A DNA stretch of 11,977 bases from Verrucomicrobia bacterium UBA1211 (GCA_002309585.1 DBXN01000039.1:628-12604), one strand, 5' to 3'. Shown: positions 1 to 6,222, counted from the stretch's first letter. Program-made: numbers and translations. The notes: a model not told the origin generated them from the letters alone.

Positions 1-648
1 GATCTCGATTGGAACTTCTGGCTGGGACCGGCTCCTTTCCGCCGTTTCGAGGGCGTCTACGATTGGGATTGGCGCTGGGTGCTGGATTGGGGCGGTGGCC
101 AGATGATGGACTGGATCGGCCATCACGGCGATATCGCGCAGTGGGGATTGAACTGCGATCATTCCGGGCCGGTTTCGTTCGAAGGATACGCCCCGTATGA
201 GCCGGAAGGCGGAATCTACGATTCGCCGAAGACCTATAAGATCACCTGCAAATACGCCAACGGGGTCGAGATGATCGTGGCGGACAACTCGCAGGTCCAG
301 AGCGGAACGAAGTGGTATGGCGAAAACGGCGAGTGGGTTTGGGTTGACCGCGGCCGTTATGACGCCTCCACCCCGACGCTCCGCGAGAGCAAGATCGAGG
401 CGGGCGAACTCCGGATCAAGAGTCCGGGCCACCAGCGCGAGTTCATCGACTGTGTCAAGAACCGTGACACCACGTTGACGCCGGCGGAGATCGCGCACCG
501 TTCCGCGAGTGTCGGGCATCTCTGCCAGATCGCCCTGATGACGGGACGTAAGATCAAGTGGAATCCGGAGAAGGAGGAGATCATCGGCGATTCCGCCGCC
601 TCCGCCCTTCTCGGCCGTGTCCCGCGCGGCCCCTGGACGCTCTGCTAA
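1..648 (+). CDS. Gfo/Idh/MocA family oxidoreductase, C-terminal part (5' truncated by window)
   Basis: Frame 1 is open from the first base to TAA at 646-648, giving 215 residues with no start in view. The protein begins with LDWNFWLGPAP, and continues with MMDWIGHHGDIAQWGL and ITCKYANGVEMIV. Its tail, with TPAEIAHRSASVGHLCQIA and a closing RGPWTL, is characteristic of the C-terminal substrate-binding domain of Gfo/Idh/MocA oxidoreductases. The family uses NAD(P) to oxidise or reduce sugars and sugar-like substrates. The N-terminal Rossmann domain and the catalytic EKP-type lysine motif lie outside the window, so substrate and activity cannot be judged. Close paralogues are abundant in PVC bacteria (family knowledge). 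The gene probably ends its transcription unit, because a strong hairpin follows 16 bases after the stop. Family assignment is firm; the specific function is unknown. Confidence 0.9.
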   Translation, partial: DLDWNFWLGPAPFRRFEGVYDWDWRWVLDWGGGQMMDWIGHHGDIAQWGLNCDHSGPVSFEGYAPYEPEGGIYDSPKTYKITCKYANGVEMIVADNSQVQSGTKWYGENGEWVWVDRGRYDASTPTLRESKIEAGELRIKSPGHQREFIDCVKNRDTTLTPAEIAHRSASVGHLCQIALMTGRKIKWNPEKEEIIGDSAASALLGRVPRGPWTLC

Positions 649-664
649 CGGACGCGGGTTTTGC

Positions 665-692
665 GGCGGCGGCCTCTTTCGGGGCCGCCGTC
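665..692 (+). terminator. GC-rich hairpin after the oxidoreductase gene, possible terminator
   Basis: Bases 665-676 pair with 681-692 to form a 12-bp stem, including two G-U pairs, closed by a TTTC loop at 677-680. It lies between the oxidoreductase stop (648) and the larE-like start (712). No T-run follows the stem, so it is not a classical intrinsic terminator. It could be a weak or factor-assisted terminator, or an mRNA 3'-end stabiliser. Confidence 0.4.
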
Positions 693-711
693 CGCATCAT
701 CGGGGGACGGC

Positions 712-1542
712 ATGATCGCGTGTGCGGAGAAACTGGAACGGCTGAAGGAGCGTTTGCGAGGTCTGGGATCGGTGGCGGTCGCGTTCTCGGGAGGGGTGGA
801 TTCCACCTTCCTGCTGAAAGTCGCACATGACCTTCTGGGGGAACGCGCCATCGCGGTGACGGCCTGCGCGGATGCCTTTCCGCGTCGGGAGATGGATGAG
901 GCGGAGGCCTTTTGCCGCGCCGAGGGAATCGCCCATACGCGTATCGCTTTTGATGTGTTTGCCGTGCCCGGTTTTTCCGACAACCCGCCCGACCGTTGTT
1001 ACCGCTGCAAGCGTGCCCTCTTCGGGATGTTGACCGCGTTTGCGGCGGAGAATGGTCTTGCCGCTGTTGTCGAGGGGTCGAATCTCGATGATGACGGGGA
1101 CTATCGTCCCGGACGGCGGGCGATCCGTGAACTGGGGGTCTGTACGCCGCTTCATGATGCGGGATTCACGAAGGAGGAGATCCGGGCTTGTTCCCGTGAG
1201 CTGGGGTTGCCGACCTGGCGAAAACCGAGTTTTGCTTGCCTTGCCTCGCGTTTCCCGTATGGCGCGCGAATCACCCCCGAAGGGCTGGCCCGTGTGGAGC
1301 GGGCGGAACGGTATCTCGCCGACAGCGGTCTCGGGCTGGCCCAATTCCGGGTGCGGGCACATGGTGACCTCGCCCGGATCGAGGTGCCGCCGGAGGCCTT
1401 TTCCGGGATTATGGAGCGGCGTGACGCGATCACGGCCGCCTTCCGATCCTTCGGTTTCACCTTTGTTTCGCTTGACCTCGCCGGATACCGGACCGGCAGT
1501 ATGAACGACACGCTGAAACTGCCGAACGTGAACCGCCTTTGA
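712..1542 (+). CDS. larE: LarE-type ATP-dependent sulfur transferase (PP-loop), three-cysteine form
   Basis: The 276-residue protein carries the PP-loop ATP-pyrophosphatase motif SGGVDST (residues 26-32) and the family segments RCYRCK (95-100), EGSNLDD (121-127) and KPSFACLASRFPYG (171-184). LarE proteins adenylate a carboxylate of the nicotinic-acid-derived precursor and deliver sulfur to it, to build the nickel-pincer nucleotide cofactor first described for lactate racemase. Cysteines C96, C99 and C176 are all present. In characterised relatives, a lone cysteine equivalent to C176 is sacrificed, while three-cysteine forms hold a [4Fe-4S] cluster. ATG 712 was chosen because GGGGGA (702-707) precedes it and the homologous N-terminus begins close by; the open frame upstream only reads through the hairpin. 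larA, larB and larC are not in the window. Homologues also occur outside lactate metabolism, so the cofactor role is inferred. Confidence 0.85.
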   Translation: MIACAEKLERLKERLRGLGSVAVAFSGGVDSTFLLKVAHDLLGERAIAVTACADAFPRREMDEAEAFCRAEGIAHTRIAFDVFAVPGFSDNPPDRCYRCKRALFGMLTAFAAENGLAAVVEGSNLDDDGDYRPGRRAIRELGVCTPLHDAGFTKEEIRACSRELGLPTWRKPSFACLASRFPYGARITPEGLARVERAERYLADSGLGLAQFRVRAHGDLARIEVPPEAFSGIMERRDAITAAFRSFGFTFVSLDLAGYRTGSMNDTLKLPNVNRL

Positions 1543-1548
1543 TGTCAA

Positions 1549-1577
1549 TTGACCTTCCCGCTCGATAACCGTATAAT
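1549..1577 (+). promoter_or_regulatory. Sigma70 promoter, near-consensus
   Basis: A -35 box TTGACC (1549-1554; five of six consensus bases) and a -10 box TATAAT (1572-1577; six of six) are separated by exactly 17 bases. Transcription would start near 1584, leaving a leader of about 26 bases before the GTG start of the GtrA-like gene. The -35 box begins seven bases after the larE-like stop codon. It is the best promoter in the window and probably drives the envelope gene run 1610-6040. Confidence 0.8.
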
Positions 1578-1609
1578 GCGCGATGTTTGATTAAAGGTGG
1601 GAAGGTGAC

Positions 1610-2107
1610 GTGATCGCGTGGATAAAGAAACTGTTGGGGCATGATGTTCCGCCGTGGGTCCAGTTCGTCAAGTATGCCGTGTGCGGCGGGTTGGCGACGG
1701 CCTTGAGCATCGTCGTCTTTTTCTTGCTGGGCTGGAAGCTGTTGCCGTGTCTTACGCCGAGCGATCCAATCGTCCGGCTTTTCCATCTTGAGTTGCCGTT
1801 TGAGGTGTCTGAACAGAGCCGGTGGATCAATGCCGCCGTCTGCAATACGATCGGCTTTGTCATTTCCAATCTTTTTTGCTATGCGTTAAACCGGTTATTC
1901 GTGTTCCGTTCCGGACGGCATGTCTGGTACAAGGAGCTGGCGCTTTTCTTCCTCGGTTCGGGACTCGCCTTCGTTTTGGGAACCGGCATGCAGACCGTTT
2001 TGATCCGCACATTCGGAATTGAGACGACCTGGGCGTTCGGCACCAACGTGGTGGTGGCGGTCCTGATCAATTACGCCATGCGGAAATGGGTGGTGTTCAA
2101 GGGTTGA
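1610..2107 (+). CDS. GtrA-like family membrane protein
   Basis: The 165-residue protein has four predicted membrane segments at about residues 18-42, 72-96, 109-132 and 140-157. It has the GtrA-family hallmarks FVKYAVCGGLAT at the start of the first helix, NRLFVF after the second, and a closing NYAMRKWVVF. GtrA proteins are small inner-membrane proteins thought to help move polyprenyl-phosphate-linked sugars during surface polysaccharide modification. The loop between helices 1 and 2 (about residues 43-71) is somewhat long. The start is GTG 1610, with GGGAAGG (1599-1605) four bases upstream. It is the first gene after the consensus promoter and lies 45 bases before murD, which suggests co-transcription with peptidoglycan genes. 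The carried lipid-linked sugar cannot be read from the sequence. Confidence 0.85.
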   Translation: MIAWIKKLLGHDVPPWVQFVKYAVCGGLATALSIVVFFLLGWKLLPCLTPSDPIVRLFHLELPFEVSEQSRWINAAVCNTIGFVISNLFCYALNRLFVFRSGRHVWYKELALFFLGSGLAFVLGTGMQTVLIRTFGIETTWAFGTNVVVAVLINYAMRKWVVFKG

Positions 2108-2152
2108 TCCATTTAGGCCTTTGCGGTTTTTCGGGAAGTGGGGTTTCGGGGA

Positions 2153-3487
2153 ATGATTCGGTCGGCGTTGGTCTTGGGCTTGGGGGTAAGCGGAGAGTTT
2201 TCGGCGCGGCTGCTGATGGCGCAGGGTGCGGCGGTTTCGGTTGTTGACCAGGGGGATGAGGCGAAACAGGCGGAACGGGCCGCGCGGTTGAGGGCTGCGG
2301 GATGCTCGGTGACATTCGGGGAGACGCTGCCGGAGGGCGCGTTCGATCTCTGTGTGGCGAGTCCCGCCTTCCCGCTGGCCCATCCATGGCTGAAGGCGTG
2401 CGGGGACCGGGGGGTCTGCGTCGTGTCCGAGCTGGAACTCGGCTCATGGTTCTGGCGGGGACGGATCTTGGCGATCACAGGGAGCAAGGGGAAAAGCTCT
2501 TTGGTCAAACTCTGTTCGGACACGCTCAGTTCGGCAGGCGTAACCGCTTCACCCGCAGGAAATTATGGAATCCCATTGTGCCAATTGGTTTTGGAGAAAC
2601 CGGATCTTCAGTGGGCTGTGGTGGAGGTCTCCTCCTTCCAGATGGAACACACAGAAACGCTGCATCCGGATATTGCGGTGCTGCTGAACCTTCAGGCCGA
2701 CCATTTGGACCGCCATTCGGGGATGGAGGAGTATAAGTCCCTCAAGCTCAAACTGTTCCGGGAAATGCGGCCGGGGACGCTGGCGTTGCTCCCGGAGGGG
2801 TTTGACGATGGGGGACGGGTGCCGGCAGGCTGCGATATCCGCCGTTTCGGAACGGGAGCGGCGGCGGATTGGCGGTATGCGGACCATGCCGTTACCGGAC
2901 GTGAGCGGGATGCGGTCCGGCGGATCGACCTGGCCGGCGGCTGGTTTGACAACGCTATCCTGGGGTTGGCGGCGGCCGCGGCGGGGGCGGCGCTGGCGCG
3001 GGCGGGGCTGTCCGACGGCCAGATCGCCGCCGGATGCGCCGGGTTCCAGCCGCTCAAGCACCGGATGCAGGTGGTCGGGGAGAGCGAAACGGGCGTTTTG
3101 TATGTGGATGACTCCAAAGCGACGAGTCTTTCCGCGATGGCGGCGGCGCTCAGGATGGCGAAAAGGCCGGTCCGGCTCATCGCCGGAGGGCTTCTGAAGG
3201 AAAATGATGTAGAAAATGTAAAAGATTTACTGACACAGACCACCAAAAAAGTATATCTTATTGGACGTTGTGCTGGCGTATTGTTTCAAGCGTGGTCTGA
3301 GACTGTCCCGTGCGAGTGTTGCGGGACGCTTGAACGGGCGGTGGACCGGGCGGTCCAAGACGCCCGGCCGGGAGAGACGGTGCTGTTATCGCCAGGAACG
3401 GCGAGTTTTGATCAATTTTCCGGTTACGGGGAAAGAGGTGACCGGTTTTCTGCCAGGGTGCGCGGGGTCGCGGGCCTGAAGGCGTGA
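2153..3487 (+). CDS. murD: UDP-N-acetylmuramoyl-L-alanine--D-glutamate ligase MurD
   Basis: MurD is the cytoplasmic ATP-dependent ligase that adds D-glutamate to UDP-MurNAc-L-alanine in peptidoglycan precursor synthesis. The 444-residue protein, a normal family length, begins with the nucleotide-binding fold VLGLGVSG (residues 7-14). It contains a P-loop ITGSKGKSS (108-116), EVSSFQME (158-165), LNLQADHLDRH (179-189) with the expected lysine K198 in YKSLK, HRMQVV, DDSKATS, and the C-terminal LSPGTASFDQF with ERGDRF. These features separate MurD from MurC, MurE and MurF. The P-loop is unusual: a lysine replaces the asparagine of the normal G-(T/S)-N-G-K-(T/S). ATG 2153 is preferred because MIRSALVLGLG matches the usual N-terminus; GTG 2138 in the same frame would add five residues. 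The next gene starts 36 bases downstream. Confidence 0.95.
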   Translation: MIRSALVLGLGVSGEFSARLLMAQGAAVSVVDQGDEAKQAERAARLRAAGCSVTFGETLPEGAFDLCVASPAFPLAHPWLKACGDRGVCVVSELELGSWFWRGRILAITGSKGKSSLVKLCSDTLSSAGVTASPAGNYGIPLCQLVLEKPDLQWAVVEVSSFQMEHTETLHPDIAVLLNLQADHLDRHSGMEEYKSLKLKLFREMRPGTLALLPEGFDDGGRVPAGCDIRRFGTGAAADWRYADHAVTGRERDAVRRIDLAGGWFDNAILGLAAAAAGAALARAGLSDGQIAAGCAGFQPLKHRMQVVGESETGVLYVDDSKATSLSAMAAALRMAKRPVRLIAGGLLKENDVENVKDLLTQTTKKVYLIGRCAGVLFQAWSETVPCECCGTLERAVDRAVQDARPGETVLLSPGTASFDQFSGYGERGDRFSARVRGVAGLKA

Positions 3488-3523
3488 AACGGGGCGTCCT
3501 GAAGATAGGTGAAGGAGTAGACA

Positions 3524-4555
3524 ATGAAGCGTCAAGTCGTGCGTGTTGTGACAGGTACAAACCTGGTGATCGGTTGCCTGCTGTTGCAGGGGTGCGGAAT
3601 GTTCGGGAAGAAGGGGGGAGACGTTCCTCCGCCGGAACCCATCCCGGTGGATAACGGTCAGATTCCGGCGGTGGTGAGCGATCCGGCTCCGGTTGCGGTG
3701 CCGATTCCTGATTTTACGCCGCCGGCGGTCAACGATGTGCAGATGAACACCCCGTATTCGATCCGCAAGGGCGACACGATCAGCGGGATCGCCTATCGGT
3801 ACCACCTCCGTTGGCAGGATATCATCGCGCTGAATCCCGGTCTCTCTCCGACCCATCTTCGGATCGGGCAGATCATCCAGCTGCCGGGTCAGGTCGATCT
3901 GACCCAGCCGCCGCCTCCGCCGCCGCCGAAAACCGTCCGGCGCCCCGCGCCCGTGAAGCCCGCGCCGAAACCGGCCGTCACGATCTACACCGTGAAGTCG
4001 GGCGATTCGCTCTCGCTCATCGCGCACCGGAACAAGATCAAGGTCGCCGACCTGAAGAAGGCCAACAACCTCAAGAGTGACCGGATCAACGTCGGGCAGA
4101 AGCTGAAGATTCCCGGCGCCGCAGGTGCAAAGGGTCCCGCTGCCGCTACGGCGCCGAAATCCACGCCGCCGAAAGTCACGCCTCCGGCCGTGAAGAAGAA
4201 CGATCCGAAGGTGAAAACCCCGCCGGCAGTCAAGGTTGAGCCCAAGGCGGATCCCGCCAATGCGGACGCTGTGACGCCTCCTCCGCCTCCGCCGCCCGTC
4301 GATGAGGCGAAGCCGGCGCCTGACCAGGGGAAACCCGCTGAGGTGACCCCTCCGCCCGCCCCGAACAATGATGTGGCGGCGGCCCCTGACGGCAAACCGT
4401 CGGAGATGTACACGGTGAAAGAGGGTGAGGACCTTTATGCGATCGCGATCCGCTGGGGGATCACCCCGAGCGAGCTGCGCACGTTGAACAACCTCCAGCC
4501 CGGCGCCGAGCTGAAGCCCGGTATGGTGCTTCGGATTCCCGCCCACGCCGAGTAA
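3524..4555 (+). CDS. Triple-LysM lipoprotein, probably peptidoglycan-binding
   Basis: The 343-residue protein starts with a signal sequence ending in a lipobox-like LLLQGC, with C24 as the predicted lipidated cysteine, so an exported lipoprotein is likely. Three LysM repeats follow at about residues 78-122, 155-198 and 296-340. Each begins with Y-(S/T)-(I/V)-(R/K)-x-G-(D/E) and ends with a (Q/K/R)-(L/I)-P-type strand. LysM domains bind N-acetylglucosamine in peptidoglycan. Proline- and lysine-rich linkers separate them, including two runs of seven prolines (129-135 and 252-258). No M23 peptidase, NlpC/P60 or amidase domain is present. The start ATG 3524 has a strong AAGGAG (3512-3517) six bases upstream. 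Its position between murD and ftsW suggests a role in wall assembly or division, possibly as a scaffold or enzyme activator. That role is inference. Confidence 0.9.
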   Translation: MKRQVVRVVTGTNLVIGCLLLQGCGMFGKKGGDVPPPEPIPVDNGQIPAVVSDPAPVAVPIPDFTPPAVNDVQMNTPYSIRKGDTISGIAYRYHLRWQDIIALNPGLSPTHLRIGQIIQLPGQVDLTQPPPPPPPKTVRRPAPVKPAPKPAVTIYTVKSGDSLSLIAHRNKIKVADLKKANNLKSDRINVGQKLKIPGAAGAKGPAAATAPKSTPPKVTPPAVKKNDPKVKTPPAVKVEPKADPANADAVTPPPPPPPVDEAKPAPDQGKPAEVTPPPAPNNDVAAAPDGKPSEMYTVKEGEDLYAIAIRWGITPSELRTLNNLQPGAELKPGMVLRIPAHAE

Positions 4556-4591
4556 CCGCGCGGCGGTTTCTGAACCCGGAGCGTCGAGACT

Positions 4592-5740
4592 ATGCGGAAA
4601 GTGCTGGCAACGCTGACGATCGCCGTTTTCCTCCTTTTGGGGATCGGCATCGTGTTGCTGGCCTCCGCAGGAACGGTACGGGCGCAGGATCTGTACGGTG
4701 TCCCGTACTATTTCTTTCAGAGCCAGCTGAAATGGCTCGGCATCTCAATGGTTGTTTTGTTTGTGGCCAGCGTCTTTGACTACCGGCTCTGGAAACGGAT
4801 CCCGTGGTTGACGGTGGCTTTTTTTTGTTTCGCCGTGTTGCTGCTGGTGCTGGTGCTGATTCCGGGTGTCAGCCAGAGTGTCAAGAAGGGCAGCGCGCGG
4901 TGGCTCTCCATCGCCGGTCACCGGCTGGGCCAGCCGAGTGAATTGGCGAAGATCGCGATGGTGGTGGTCTTCGCGGTGTGGCTGGACCGGATCGGTGCGG
5001 CGGTCAAGGGCTTCTTCAAAGGGTTTCTGGTCCCCTGCGTCATGTTGGGGATTTTCGCGGGACTGTTGTTGCTGGAGCCGGATTTCGGCGCGACGGCCGT
5101 GGTCGGCGTGCTTGGGCTCTCGATGATGTTTGTGGCCGGTGTCCGGATCCGTTACCTGCTCGCCGCTGCGGTGGTGGGCGTGTGCGGTGTCGGGGTGCTG
5201 CTGATGAATAACAGCAACCGAATGAGCCGGATCATGGCTTTCATGGATCCCGACTCGAATTCCGATGCGGGCCATCAGCTGGCGCAGTCGATCCTCTCGT
5301 TCAAGAACGGCGGTGCGCTCGGGGTGGGGTATACCCGGAGCATCCAGAAGTTCCGCTATCTGCCGGAGGCCCATACGGACTTCATTTTCGCGATCGGCGG
5401 TGAGGAGTTCGGGATCATTTTCTCGATCGGGGTCCTGATCCTTTTCGTCACCTTCGCCGTCTGCGGCTTCCTGATTGCGGTGCGGGCGCAGGACCGGCTG
5501 GGCAAGATGCTCGCGTTCGGGATGACCTTCCTGCTGGCGTTCCAGGCGGCGTTTAACATCGGTGTTGTGACCGGATGTCTTCCGACCAAAGGTATCGCGC
5601 TGCCGTTTATCAGTTACGGCCCGACCAACCTGCTGGTCGCGATGGCGGCCGTCGGGATCCTCATGAATGTCGGCCGGCGGGTCGTGCAGGAAGATCGCGA
5701 CGGCGATCTGCTCGCCAAAAACATCCCCGTGGAGCTTTAA
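4592..5740 (+). CDS. ftsW: SEDS-family peptidoglycan glycosyltransferase FtsW
   Basis: The 382-residue polytopic membrane protein belongs to the SEDS family, which polymerises lipid II into glycan strands with a partner class B penicillin-binding protein. It shows KGSARWL (residues 99-105), QPSELAKIA (114-122), LEPDFGATAV (161-170), FRYLPEAHTDFIFAIGGEE (254-272) and LPTKGIALPFISYG (330-343). D263 in HTDF corresponds to the essential aspartate of the family. FtsW is favoured over RodA because of the neighbouring murD and the PEAHTDF segment, but paralogues are hard to separate by eye. Where most relatives have SYGG, this protein has SYGP (341-344). The start is ATG 4592 with GGAG at 4578-4581. 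It follows the LysM gene by 36 bases and precedes the small gene by 12, consistent with one operon. murG and murC, which often follow ftsW, are absent here. Confidence 0.9.
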   Translation: MRKVLATLTIAVFLLLGIGIVLLASAGTVRAQDLYGVPYYFFQSQLKWLGISMVVLFVASVFDYRLWKRIPWLTVAFFCFAVLLLVLVLIPGVSQSVKKGSARWLSIAGHRLGQPSELAKIAMVVVFAVWLDRIGAAVKGFFKGFLVPCVMLGIFAGLLLLEPDFGATAVVGVLGLSMMFVAGVRIRYLLAAAVVGVCGVGVLLMNNSNRMSRIMAFMDPDSNSDAGHQLAQSILSFKNGGALGVGYTRSIQKFRYLPEAHTDFIFAIGGEEFGIIFSIGVLILFVTFAVCGFLIAVRAQDRLGKMLAFGMTFLLAFQAAFNIGVVTGCLPTKGIALPFISYGPTNLLVAMAAVGILMNVGRRVVQEDRDGDLLAKNIPVEL

Positions 5741-5752
5741 GGGAGTTCTGAG

Positions 5753-6040
5753 ATGGCGACTGCGCATGAGCAGGCCGTTTTGGCCTTCAGCGAGAAACTG
5801 GAAACCGAGGGGGGGACGGTGATCTCCGCCAATGTCCAGGAGGGGGCGCCCCTGCAGATTTTCGCCCAGAACGGGCAGGGGGAATTGGCGTTCTACCAGG
5901 TCCGGACCGAGGATGCGCCCGATCCGACCGAGGATGAGCGCAAGGCGTTCCTCGATCTCGCCGCCCGGCATCGGGTTGTTCCCTATTGGGTTCGGATGGG
6001 CGCGGGGCTAGCGCCCGCCCGCGTTGAGAAGGGGGGATAA
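5753..6040 (+). CDS. Small protein of unknown function, resembling a catalytically dead UPF0102/PD-(D/E)XK-like fold
   Basis: This is a 95-residue soluble protein with no signal or membrane segment. I do not recognise it as a named family. Its layout resembles UPF0102 (YraN-like) restriction-endonuclease-fold proteins: a helix HEQAVLAFSEKLETEGG (residues 5-21), a strand with VISANVQ, the APLQIFA segment, then GELAFYQVRT (43-52), and a helix-strand ending RHRVVPYWVRM. In YraN the corresponding positions are GEID and FVEVKTR; here the acidic and lysine positions are replaced (Q35, Q49, R51), so no nuclease activity is expected. The likeness was judged by eye and may be coincidental. GGGAG (5741-5745) precedes ATG 5753, only 12 bases after ftsW, so the two are probably translated from one message. 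It is the last gene before a 204-base gap. Confidence 0.7.
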   Translation: MATAHEQAVLAFSEKLETEGGTVISANVQEGAPLQIFAQNGQGELAFYQVRTEDAPDPTEDERKAFLDLAARHRVVPYWVRMGAGLAPARVEKGG

Positions 6041-6063
6041 CCGCGTTGGATGCGCGTTTTATC

Positions 6064-6089
6064 AAACGTGGGGCTTGCAACTGACGTTT
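6064..6089. promoter_or_regulatory. Inverted repeat with overlapping direct repeat, possible operator
   Basis: AAACGT (6064-6069) and ACGTTT (6084-6089) form a 6-bp inverted repeat around 14 bases. A second pattern overlaps it: GGCTTGC occurs at 6072-6078 and again at 6091-6097, 19 bases apart. Both lie just before and across the candidate -35 box of the rubredoxin operon. This is where a repressor or activator of an oxidative-stress operon could sit. No known regulator consensus was recognised, and short repeats of this size arise by chance. Confidence 0.3.
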
Positions 6090-6117
6090 TGGCTTGCTTT
6101 TCGGCGCGGAATCTAAA
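6089..6117 (+). promoter_or_regulatory. Possible sigma70 promoter of the rubredoxin operon
   Basis: TTGGCT (6089-6094) and TCTAAA (6112-6117) are 17 bases apart, matching four of six positions in each consensus box. Transcription would begin near 6124 and give a leader of about 120 bases before the rubredoxin gene. It is a weaker match than the promoter at 1549 and rests on spacing and location. Confidence 0.35.
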
Positions 6118-6222
6118 ACAATCGTTTGGTCATGATTCGAAAGAATCCAGACCGTTTTGGGACAAGGGCGATCCGTTGGTCGCGGATCTTGCCCGCAGGG
6201 TTCGCCGGGCGAAATCCCGGCG
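6115..6222 (+). promoter_or_regulatory. Structured leader of three consecutive hairpins upstream of the redox operon
   Basis: Three hairpins follow one another before the rubredoxin ribosome-binding site. The first has GATTC (6134-6138) pairing with GAATC (6143-6147) around a GAAA tetraloop. It sits on a second helix, GGTC (6128-6131) with GACC (6150-6153), and AAAAC (6115-6119) can pair with GTTTT (6154-6158) below. The second pairs GGGC plus GATCCG (6166-6175) with CGGATC (6183-6188) and GCCC (6191-6194), with a two-base bulge. The third pairs CGCCGGG (6203-6209) with CCCGGCG (6216-6222) around six bases. No T-run follows, and no known riboswitch class was recognised. It may be a cis-acting mRNA leader, a small RNA, or chance folding of GC-rich DNA. 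Confidence 0.4.

Noticed and set aside
661..711. Upstream extension of the larE-like frame
   Set aside because: The extra codons are low-complexity arginine/proline/serine encoded by the intergenic hairpin, and no good start codon context precedes them.
2138..2152. Upstream GTG start for murD
   Set aside because: It would add five residues before the conserved MIRSALVLGLG start. ATG at 2153 fits the family N-terminus better, though GTG use cannot be excluded.
3386..4546. Long open frame on the minus strand opposite the LysM gene (386 codons), and similar long minus-strand frames at 4745-5971, 6113-7564 and 7665-8975
   Set aside because: Each lies opposite well-supported genes, and the proteins are arginine/histidine-rich with no recognisable domain. 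They are the expected by-product of GC-rich coding sequence.
5998..6016. Hairpin GGGCGC/GCGCCC with a seven-base loop
   Set aside because: It lies inside the coding region of the small protein and is short, so it is probably incidental to GC-rich codons rather than a terminator.
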